Below the pieces are notes generated by a model. The model did not search any database. It saw only the letters and a list, made by a program, of their open reading frames with translations, and had not been told where the DNA came from. The translations under genes were made by a program, and so were the position numbers. Shown here in pieces: positions 1-6,135 of a DNA stretch of 7,606 nucleotides. Where the stretch lies: positions 1 through 7,606 of the forward strand of contig CAMBMC010000110.1 in NCBI GenBank assembly GCA_945868555.1, read 5' to 3'. The DNA comes from Chitinophaga pinensis. GTDB lineage: Bacteria > Bacteroidota > Bacteroidia > Flavobacteriales_D > Crocinitomicaceae. The first letter of the stretch is position 1; every line of letters starts with the position of its first letter.

Positions 1-910
1 ATCTGTAACACCGAAGGAAGTTCAAGACTTTTACGCATTGATCCCTGCCGATTCTATTCCACTCATCAACTCACTGTTGAGTTTCCAGCAAATCGTTGTT
101 TTCCCTCAAATCACCAAGGAAGATAAACGAATGGCGTATGAGAAATTGGCCGAGATTCGAAAAGTTGTTTTAGCTGGAAAGAGTTTTGACACCCAAGCAC
201 GCATCCATTCCATGGATCCAGGAAGTGCACCCCAAGGCGGTAAAATTGAAGCATCCCGCGGCATGATGGTCCCACAATTTGAATCTGCCGTATTTTCCTT
301 GGAACCCGGTGAAATATCGGATATTTTCGAATCAGAATACGGCTACCACATCGTCAAACTCAATAGTAGAAAGGGAGATGACTACATTTGCCAGCATATC
401 TTGATTATCGCTGAATTTAGTGGCAGAGAACTCGAAATTGCCTCCTTGAAGATGGATTCGTGTTACCAATTGTTGAAACGGAATGAAATCACATGGGAAC
501 AGGCGGTTGTTCGCTTTTCAAATGATGAACGAACGAAGCAAAACCAAGGAATCATAACCAATCCAATTACGGGGGAGCAAACATGGGATATGGAAGATTT
601 GAGTCAAGTCGATCAGCAAATTTTCCTGATCACAGATGCCATGGAGAAAGGCGACCTTTCACAACCCAACCTGTACTACGATATTTTTGACCGCAAACAA
701 GGAATCCGTGTGGTGCGTTTAATGGATCGCACACAGCCGCACCGTGCCAATTTAACAGACGATTATGCGTTGATTAAGCGCGCCACTGAAAATGACAAGA
801 AGCAAAAAACAGTGAACAACTGGGTAAAACAAAAGATTGGAAATGCATACATCCGCATTGATGAATCCTTTGTAAATTGCGTCTTCAGAAATAACTGGTC
901 AAACAATTAG
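1..910 (+). CDS. SurA/PpiC-type peptidyl-prolyl isomerase, 5' end cut by the window edge
   Basis: The reading frame is open from base 2 and codes for 302 visible residues. The TTG at 38 is an internal Leu codon, not a start, because the preceding codons (SVTPKEVQDFYA) continue family-like sequence. Two parvulin-like (rotamase) regions are visible. The first, about residues 29-123, is well conserved: SFDTQARIHSMDPGSAPQGG, then FESAVFSLEPGEIS and YGYHIVKL, the typical strands and helix of PpiC domains. The second, about 128-245, is more divergent and begins ICQHILI. Family knowledge: such proteins are periplasmic chaperones/isomerases that assist outer-membrane protein folding. The signal peptide and N-terminal chaperone region would lie upstream of the window. 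A 33-bp gap to the MoxR gene suggests co-transcription. Assignment to the parvulin superfamily is firm; orthology to E. coli surA is not claimed. Confidence 0.9.
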   Translation, partial: SVTPKEVQDFYALIPADSIPLINSLLSFQQIVVFPQITKEDKRMAYEKLAEIRKVVLAGKSFDTQARIHSMDPGSAPQGGKIEASRGMMVPQFESAVFSLEPGEISDIFESEYGYHIVKLNSRKGDDYICQHILIIAEFSGRELEIASLKMDSCYQLLKRNEITWEQAVVRFSNDERTKQNQGIITNPITGEQTWDMEDLSQVDQQIFLITDAMEKGDLSQPNLYYDIFDRKQGIRVVRLMDRTQPHRANLTDDYALIKRATENDKKQKTVNNWVKQKIGNAYIRIDESFVNCVFRNNWSNN

Positions 911-943
911 TTTCTAATTTAGTAGACGAATAATTAAAACACC

Positions 944-1897
944 ATGTCAGACAAAGCGGCAATAGATCAACTGGTAGCGCATTACGCAGAATTGAAAAAT
1001 GAAATCCATAAAGTCATCGTTGGACAGGATGACGTTGTAGATCAAGTACTCATCTCTATATTTTCACGGGGACATTGTTTACTTGTCGGCGTTCCAGGTC
1101 TAGCAAAAACCTTGTTGGTAAACACCATTGCGCAAACCTTGGGTTTGAGTTTCAACCGCATTCAGTTTACACCAGACCTTATGCCATCGGATATTATTGG
1201 GTCAGAAATTTTGGATGAGTCGCGCAATTTTAAATTCATCAAAGGGCCATTGTTTTCGAACATTATCCTTGCCGATGAGATCAATAGAACTCCGCCTAAA
1301 ACACAATCAGCCTTGCTTGAAGCCATGCAAGAACGCTCGGTTACAGCAGCTGGAACAAACTATGCGCTCCCATCACCTTTCTTCGTTTTAGCTACACAAA
1401 ATCCCATTGAGCAAGAAGGTACTTATCCCCTTCCAGAGGCACAATTGGACCGTTTCATGTTCAATATCTGGGTTGATTACCCGAGTTACACCGAAGAATT
1501 GGCCATTGTCAAGTCAACGACATCTGACAATCGAGTTCAATTGAATCATGTATTGAGTGGTGAGCAAATCCTCAACTACCAAGAATTGATACGCCGCATT
1601 CCTGTGGCAGACAATGTATTGGAATATGCAGTTAAACTCGTTGGTAAAACGCGATTCAGCTCAGATTTAGCCCCTCAAATCACGAAAGATTTTATTTCAT
1701 GGGGAGCTGGTCCTCGCGCCTCACAAAACTTGATTGTAGGTGCCAAATGTCGCGCTGCCCTAAACGGTCGTTATTCACCGGATATTGATGACGTGAAAGC
1801 CGTAGCTAAACCAATCTTACGTCACCGTTTGGTGCGCAATTACCGCGCGGAAGCAGAAGGCTATTCGATGGATAAGATCATAGAAAGCTTATTGTAA
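944..1897 (+). CDS. MoxR-family AAA+ ATPase
   Basis: The 317-residue product is full length for the MoxR family. Visible motifs in order are Walker A GVPGLAKT (49-56), Walker B IILADE (107-112) followed by INRTPPKTQSALLEAMQE, sensor 1 ATQNP (150-154), arginine-finger region LDRF (168-171), and sensor 2 GPRAS (256-260) at the start of the C-terminal lid. It is a cytoplasmic ATPase. Family knowledge: MoxR proteins act as chaperone-like motors that often work with VWA-domain and DUF58 proteins in metal insertion, envelope stress or complex assembly. No VWA or DUF58 partner is present in the window. The ATG at 944 fits the N-terminal helix preceding the VGQ motif; no Shine-Dalgarno sequence is seen, as is usual in Bacteroidota. 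It lies 33 bp after the isomerase gene and 4 bp before the DUF2007-like gene, so an operon is likely. The physiological substrate is unknown. Confidence 0.96.
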   Translation: MSDKAAIDQLVAHYAELKNEIHKVIVGQDDVVDQVLISIFSRGHCLLVGVPGLAKTLLVNTIAQTLGLSFNRIQFTPDLMPSDIIGSEILDESRNFKFIKGPLFSNIILADEINRTPPKTQSALLEAMQERSVTAAGTNYALPSPFFVLATQNPIEQEGTYPLPEAQLDRFMFNIWVDYPSYTEELAIVKSTTSDNRVQLNHVLSGEQILNYQELIRRIPVADNVLEYAVKLVGKTRFSSDLAPQITKDFISWGAGPRASQNLIVGAKCRAALNGRYSPDIDDVKAVAKPILRHRLVRNYRAEAEGYSMDKIIESLL

Positions 1898-1901
1898 ATC
1901 C

Positions 1902-2291
1902 ATGGGTTTTGTTATCGTCAAGCGTTTTGACAATTCAATTGATGCACACTTGTTTCGTATTTCACTTGAAGCCGAAGGAATAGATTGTTTTCTTTTCGAT
2001 GAAGAGATCGTTTCGTTAAACCCACTTTATTCCAACGCTGTAGGAGGCATTAAAGCAAAGGTTAGAGACGAAGATGTAGAACGCACACGAACCTTTCTTA
2101 AAACGATTGAACTACAGCAGAAACCGCTATGTCCTGCCTGTGGGTCTAGCGACACCTACCTCGATTACACCTCAAAAAAAGCACTTCCGCATTGGATTGC
2201 CTCTTTATTTAGTCTGTTGACAGTGACGTACCCCATTACAGGAAAAATGGTCAATACCTGCAAGGCCTGTGGGGAAAGGTTTAGAAGTTAG
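1902..2291 (+). CDS. DUF2007-like putative signal-transducing protein with C-terminal zinc ribbon
   Basis: The product has 129 residues. The N-terminal about 70 residues (VIVKRFDNSIDAHLFRISLEAEGIDCFLFDEEI through VRDEDVERTRTFL) match the pattern of DUF2007, a small alpha/beta domain resembling PII-like folds whose function is not established. The C-terminal part carries two CxxC pairs, CPAC (77-80) and CKAC (120-123), separated by 39 residues, which suggests a zinc ribbon. Between the pairs lies a hydrophobic stretch (HWIASLFSLLTVTYPITG) that could be a membrane-associated or buried segment. The ATG is only 4 bp after the MoxR stop, which indicates translational coupling and co-transcription. 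The sequence supports a metal-binding, probably regulatory protein; any direct action on MoxR is conjecture. Confidence 0.85.
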   Translation: MGFVIVKRFDNSIDAHLFRISLEAEGIDCFLFDEEIVSLNPLYSNAVGGIKAKVRDEDVERTRTFLKTIELQQKPLCPACGSSDTYLDYTSKKALPHWIASLFSLLTVTYPITGKMVNTCKACGERFRS

Positions 2292-2375
2292 GACAATAGA
2301 CATGATACTATGGACATAGGATAAAATCTCTTGACTCATAGCTTGATTTCTTTTTCGTTGGGTAAATCGAGTTCT

Positions 2376-2421
2376 ATGCGCCAAAAAGAGCGCGTTGTAA
2401 ATCATTTTGATTCTTTTTTTT
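2376..2421 (+). terminator. Weak candidate terminator after the DUF2007-like gene
   Basis: A GC hairpin (stem ATGCGC 2376-2381 with GCGCGT 2390-2395, 8-nt loop) is followed by a small AT hairpin (AATCA 2400-2404 with TGATT 2408-2412, 3-nt loop). After one base comes a run of eight T (2414-2421). The T-run fits an intrinsic terminator for the three-gene + strand unit, but the stem next to it is weak and the stronger stem is about 18 nt away. It may equally be AT-rich promoter-upstream DNA. The rest of 2292-2441 shows nothing else recognisable. Confidence 0.3.
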
Positions 2422-2441
2422 GATTAATACATAATTAATTA

Positions 2442-2473
2442 TTTGTTAATGCAGCATTTTTACCCTAGCTTTA
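2442..2473 (+). promoter_or_regulatory. Bacteroidota-type promoter for the small lipoprotein gene
   Basis: A -33 element TTTG (2442-2445), a 20-nt spacer and a -7 element TAGCTTTA (2466-2473) fit the Bacteroidota consensus TTTG / TAnnTTTG with one mismatch in the -7 box and a normal spacer length. The predicted start of transcription is near 2480, giving a leader of roughly 15 nt before the ATG at 2495. AT-rich DNA with repeated ATTAAT lies just upstream. Confidence 0.6.
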
Positions 2474-2494
2474 AATACTTGAAAAATCTCAATT

Positions 2495-2812
2495 ATGAAA
2501 AAAGTAATTTATCTCTCCGCATTTGCTGTAATCCTTGCACTCACATCATGCAATGTCTTAAGAAACTATTCCACCGAAGGCTTCACGAACGAAAACAATG
2601 TTGTATACTACAACGGAGTGGCGATGGCGAAACTTGCGGGAATTGAATTTGCTTTAGACGACAACAAGTTCGTTAAAGAGATGACTTTCGAATTGATTGA
2701 TGGATCAAACAACAACAAAATTCACAACTTAATTGCCTATTTGCATAGTGTACACAAGGATTATGAGATAGAAATCGAAATTCCATTTGACAAAATGGAA
2801 GGATTTAATTAA
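2495..2812 (+). CDS. Small lipoprotein of unknown function
   Basis: The product has 105 residues. It starts with a lipoprotein signal peptide: positive MKK, hydrophobic VIYLSAFAVILA, then lipobox LTSC with the lipidated Cys at residue 19. About 86 residues would remain after processing. The mature part has no cysteine and alternates polar and beta-like segments (NNVVYYNGVAMAKLAG, EMTFELIDG, YEIEIEIPF), suggesting a small beta-rich domain in the envelope. I do not recognise the family. No acidic surface-export signal follows the Cys, so a periplasm-facing location is as likely as a surface one. It has its own promoter just upstream. Its TAA is immediately adjacent to the stop of the convergent membrane hydrolase gene, with no base between them. 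Confidence 0.8.
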   Translation: MKKVIYLSAFAVILALTSCNVLRNYSTEGFTNENNVVYYNGVAMAKLAGIEFALDDNKFVKEMTFELIDGSNNNKIHNLIAYLHSVHKDYEIEIEIPFDKMEGFN

Positions 2813-5473
2813 TCAATGTTGTCGAACGTGGCCTTTTCCCCCTTCGGGAATATCAAATAAGAATGTATAGAGCCCAATAAAATGGGAATTCTTAAATCCT
2901 CTGCTCGAATAAAGTGATTTGGGAATGTAAATGCGCTGCTTTGTGCCCAAGCCCTTGGCGGCAGTTTGTGGAGCAACACCGTCCTGGATACATGGTGCGT
3001 CTTCCTCCCCTTCATTGAAGTTGGCACCAAATTGCCATACCTCTGGCCACTCTTTCAACAGCACCTTGCCTGCACCCGCATTTTCTGGAGCTATGATATA
3101 GAAACCACCAAAATTAACTTTACCCCTAAGCTCTTCAATCATTCCTAAGGAATAGGCATATCCCATGCTGTGCGCAACGATATATAGGGTGTCATTTTTT
3201 GATTTGTTTGGCACTTCATTCAAGAGTTGATACAAATTTCGTCCTGCGATTCTTCCATTTTCTATGCGCTTTTTAAACCCACTTTTATTGGAGCGTTTAC
3301 GCAGTAAATCTATGGTGTAATCCGATTGAAATAAACTTAACCATTTTGCCGTTGAGGATGAATGGTAGCAGATGTGCTTGTTTTCATTGCTACATCTTGA
3401 GGGATACGCGGCAATTAATTTTATGAAATTTTTAATATTTCGATGATTGGATGTGGCAATGGAAAAATTGCCGTCGGCATAATAACTTTCAGATGGATTA
3501 ATCCTTTCACGAAACTTGGTATCTATATCTTTGTAATACCAATAACGAAAACGATCAAATGAATAAATCAGGTTGGTAGAGCTTGGAAGCTCAAGTCCAT
3601 TATTTTCAAGGTCCCATACTTGGTCTTCAAAACTATTTGCTATCGAGGATGACCTGTATCCATTCACAAACAACAAAATACGTTTGGCAGGATCTTGTAC
3701 CTTGAGCAAGGCCGTTATTTCATTCCCTCTATGGTTATACACTTCCTGTCGGATGGTCTTCCCCTTTTGGTTTTTAAATGAAAAGACCATGTATTGACTT
3801 GCCGATTTTCTTGAATACTTTTGCCCTTCCACCACCAGATCATCACTATCGTGGTGAAATCTGCACTGCAGCAATTGCTCATTTTTAAAGGTCACATGAA
3901 AATACAAAACAGGCTTTCTTTTTGATTTGATCCATTTGTTCTTCTTATGCACCATGACTTGCGAACAAATTTCATCTTCAACACGTCCCTGCATTTTTTT
4001 ATTTTGTTTCACCTCCCGAATGGCTTGAAACTCACTCATTCCTTTCAGTTCTTTGATTGGACCAGATCTTACAACAAATTGATCGTATCCACTTTGGATG
4101 AAATAAAAACCCGAAAAAAGTACACCTATACCTAGAACCAAACCAAACAATCTAACCAAAAACTTCAGGAAAAATCGTCGTTCAAACCTTGAATCAATGG
4201 CCTTATCCAATCTCTTTTTTAACAAGACAGCCAAAGCAATTCCAAAAGCAACAAGTATCATGTGCCAAGCACATATATTTTGATTCCTAAGTGTAAATCT
4301 GGTTTCATACAAGAAGTCATCGATATTCAAATGATAGGATTGATAATTCCTTTTGAACGGATGCCGAATTGATGACATTAAATCATTGTCCCACAAGCGA
4401 ATATTCCCCTTCTCGTCTTCTTCCCAGAAGTAATAAGCCACACGGCCGTTATCAACTGACACTTGCTCATAATCATCATAATGGCTAAACGCTTGCGGAG
4501 ATGAGCTTAATGCATCCCATTGATGAGCGATCAACATGAGTCCACCTTGTTCATCAAAGAGATTAGCTGTTGTATTTCGAGCAGGACCATTGTTCTTCCA
4601 AGTAGCATCCAACTGACCCATACCTATACCAAGCAAGCGCGCAAAAGATCGATAAAACAAAGAATCATCGGGTTGATCTACAATAAATCCAAGTGACTTG
4701 CCCCGAACCACGTACTCCTGAATGGCTGAATTTTTAAATCCCGGTAGGAGAAAAACATAATGGGCATTTCGATTGTACTTTGGGAACTGAATAAAATAGG
4801 CGTCCCTCAATTCCTGCATCTGACTCGTATATTGCTTATACTCCAAGGTAGGAGAATTGAATTCAGAAATGGCTTCGAATGTACTCGCATCAAAACGAGA
4901 ATCTACCGAGACATTAAAACGTATGCGTGTGGGTGAATAAATTTGATTGATGAATTGACTGAGCTCAAGCGTATCTAATGAAGCAGGAATAATCGGAACG
5001 ATAATGACATTTTCCAGTCGCTCGGGATAAATTCTAAGGTCTAGTTTTCCAATGATTACCTCACCATTGTATACCACTTCAATGGTATAATTCTCATTAC
5101 TTCGAGGAAGTGTAAGATTAAATCTCTTCCCAGGAATCTCTTGAGCTTTCAAATTGCCCTTCGTATTTCCTTCAATTCTAAATTCAATAAGTCTAGTTTT
5201 CAAACGCTTATTGAGAACAGAAACCGTCAATGATGTCTCTTGATTGGGCAGAACAGAATAAACAGGAACGATCGCTTTTGAACCGTTCATATTCACGAAG
5301 GACTGGTAATACCCATTCCATTCACGAATTTCACCCGCATCGAAACATAAGTTATTTTCTTCTTTTATACTAAAAACAAGGTTTGTATTTCCAGAATTTT
5401 GTGTGACACCCTGTATAGGAATGAGTAAAATTGCTTGAAAAAGAAGTAGATAGATTAGTTTAATTTGGCGCAT
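2813..5473 (-). CDS. Exported membrane protein: degenerate zincin-like domain, two-helix hairpin, C-terminal alpha/beta-hydrolase-like domain
   Basis: I chose the ATG at 5473 (MRQIKL, 886 residues) over a TTG two codons upstream that falls inside a promoter-like element. Residues 1-24 form a Sec signal peptide. Residues about 155-325 resemble, from memory, Bacteroidota zincin-type metalloprotease domains (VRGKSLGFI, then TANLFDEQGG and HQWDAL), but the expected HExxH site reads RLLGI (279-283) and the downstream His is Ala. Two membrane helices follow (about 400-418 and 437-459), joined by a Lys/Arg-rich loop, which by the positive-inside rule places both large domains in the periplasm. The C-terminal region has a possible oxyanion segment FVNGYR (602-607), a nucleophile elbow AHSMG (Ser769) and a candidate catalytic His864 (NSHF); the acid is unclear, with Asp825 or Asp831 possible. 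The substrate is unknown; lipase, esterase or peptidase activity is possible. The gene is 26 bp downstream of the methyltransferase gene. Confidence 0.88.
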   Translation of the reverse strand: MRQIKLIYLLLFQAILLIPIQGVTQNSGNTNLVFSIKEENNLCFDAGEIREWNGYYQSFVNMNGSKAIVPVYSVLPNQETSLTVSVLNKRLKTRLIEFRIEGNTKGNLKAQEIPGKRFNLTLPRSNENYTIEVVYNGEVIIGKLDLRIYPERLENVIIVPIIPASLDTLELSQFINQIYSPTRIRFNVSVDSRFDASTFEAISEFNSPTLEYKQYTSQMQELRDAYFIQFPKYNRNAHYVFLLPGFKNSAIQEYVVRGKSLGFIVDQPDDSLFYRSFARLLGIGMGQLDATWKNNGPARNTTANLFDEQGGLMLIAHQWDALSSSPQAFSHYDDYEQVSVDNGRVAYYFWEEDEKGNIRLWDNDLMSSIRHPFKRNYQSYHLNIDDFLYETRFTLRNQNICAWHMILVAFGIALAVLLKKRLDKAIDSRFERRFFLKFLVRLFGLVLGIGVLFSGFYFIQSGYDQFVVRSGPIKELKGMSEFQAIREVKQNKKMQGRVEDEICSQVMVHKKNKWIKSKRKPVLYFHVTFKNEQLLQCRFHHDSDDLVVEGQKYSRKSASQYMVFSFKNQKGKTIRQEVYNHRGNEITALLKVQDPAKRILLFVNGYRSSSIANSFEDQVWDLENNGLELPSSTNLIYSFDRFRYWYYKDIDTKFRERINPSESYYADGNFSIATSNHRNIKNFIKLIAAYPSRCSNENKHICYHSSSTAKWLSLFQSDYTIDLLRKRSNKSGFKKRIENGRIAGRNLYQLLNEVPNKSKNDTLYIVAHSMGYAYSLGMIEELRGKVNFGGFYIIAPENAGAGKVLLKEWPEVWQFGANFNEGEEDAPCIQDGVAPQTAAKGLGTKQRIYIPKSLYSSRGFKNSHFIGLYTFLFDIPEGGKGHVRQH

Positions 5474-5476
5474 ACA

Positions 5477-5484
5477 CAAATATA
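5477..5484 (-). promoter_or_regulatory. Possible -7 promoter element directly before the membrane hydrolase gene
   Basis: On the minus strand the sequence TATATTTG is an exact match to the Bacteroidota -7 consensus TAnnTTTG and ends 3 nt before the ATG at 5473. No matching -33 TTG sits 17-23 nt upstream; the nearest TTTG is 32 nt away, inside the end of the methyltransferase gene. If functional, the transcript would be leaderless or nearly so. It could be a chance match in AT-rich DNA. Confidence 0.3.
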
Positions 5485-5499
5485 CAAGGAAGATTTATG

Positions 5500-6087
5500 C
5501 TATTTCCTCAGAAGAACAAAAAGTTCAGAACCCGCACGAGCTGGTAATGAATTGTAGCACTCCTCCATCTGAATTTTAGAAAAATAAGGCGAAAAAATAG
5601 TTAGATATTCCTCCTTATTCCCACCAAAGGGAGGGCCTGAGTCGAAGGTGCGATTAAATAGTAATCCGGCAAAAAATCCTCCTTCCTTCAGCAATTCTGC
5701 GCATTTCTGTGGGTATTCATGCCGCAAGCTAGGATCCAAGGCACAAAATAATGTTTGCTCTAAGATGAGATCAAACTTGCCTGAAAAATCAAAAAAATCA
5801 CCCACATGCATTTGGTTTTCTGGAAACTGTGGACATCTATTTTTCAACTCCACCAAGGGCTCAGTAACGAAGTCAATGACATGTACATTTCTAAACCCAT
5901 GAAGGAAAAGATACTCCGCTTCATAGGCTCTGCCCGCACCTGGAATCAAGATCCGAATTTCTTTATTGGGCAATTGATCAATAAAGGCTTTTAATGGCGG
6001 AGCCACGGCACCAAGGTCCCACCCCGTTTCATTGGAATGGTAGCGATTCCTCCAATAATTTGCGTCTAAAAACGAATGTTCAGTCAT
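5500..6087 (-). CDS. TPMT-family SAM-dependent methyltransferase
   Basis: The product has 195 residues, a normal length for bacterial members of the thiopurine S-methyltransferase-like family. The N-terminal YWRNRYHSNETGWDLG (11-26) is the characteristic family entry. SAM-binding motif I reads ILIPGAGRAYE (46-56), the acidic residue ending strand 2 is Asp72 (VIDF), HVGDFFD (94-100) follows, and then EQTLFCALDPS (110-120) and GPPFGG (151-156). It is a soluble cytoplasmic enzyme. Family members methylate thiols, halides or similar small nucleophiles; the actual substrate cannot be read from sequence. Its ATG follows directly on the U-tract of the upstream terminator, leaving no untranslated leader of its own. 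The membrane hydrolase begins 26 bp after its stop, so the two may be co-transcribed. Confidence 0.92.
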   Translation of the reverse strand: MTEHSFLDANYWRNRYHSNETGWDLGAVAPPLKAFIDQLPNKEIRILIPGAGRAYEAEYLFLHGFRNVHVIDFVTEPLVELKNRCPQFPENQMHVGDFFDFSGKFDLILEQTLFCALDPSLRHEYPQKCAELLKEGGFFAGLLFNRTFDSGPPFGGNKEEYLTIFSPYFSKIQMEECYNSLPARAGSELFVLLRK

Positions 6088-6117
6088 AAAAAAATCCCGA
6101 ATAAATTATTCGGGATT
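6088..6117 (-). terminator. Strong intrinsic terminator of the B12-regulated propeller gene
   Basis: A perfect 11-bp stem (6107-6117 pairing with 6093-6103, sequence AATCCCGAATA with TATTCGGGATT) with a 3-nt loop is followed on the minus strand by an unbroken T-run down to 6088. The hairpin begins 18 nt after the stop codon of the 427-residue gene. The T-run touches the ATG of the methyltransferase gene at 6087. No T-run follows it in the + direction, so it is directional. Confidence 0.88.
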
Positions 6118-6135
6118 CAAGATAGTAAGAAGTAA

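Noticed and set aside
38..40. TTG as a start codon for the isomerase gene
   Set aside because: The frame stays open to the window edge and the upstream residues fit the protein family, so this is an internal Leu codon of a truncated gene.
2205..2405. 66-codon minus-strand frame over the DUF2007-like gene end
   Set aside because: It is antisense to the conserved zinc-ribbon coding region and shows no family-like sequence.
2426..2443. Repeated ATTAAT upstream of the lipoprotein promoter as an operator
   Set aside because: ATTAAT is self-complementary and common in AT-rich intergenic DNA; nothing further supports a binding site.
2443..2646. 67-codon + strand frame overlapping the lipoprotein gene
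   Set aside because: It overlaps the promoter and the lipoprotein in another frame, starts with TTG and lacks protein-like composition.
2833..2852. TTCCC/GGGAA hairpin as a terminator for the lipoprotein gene
   Set aside because: The stem is only 5 bp, no T-run follows on either strand, and it lies inside the hydrolase coding region.
5477..5479. TTG start two codons upstream of the membrane hydrolase ATG
   Set aside because: The ATG at 5473 gives a standard signal peptide, and the TTG lies inside a promoter-like TATATTTG.
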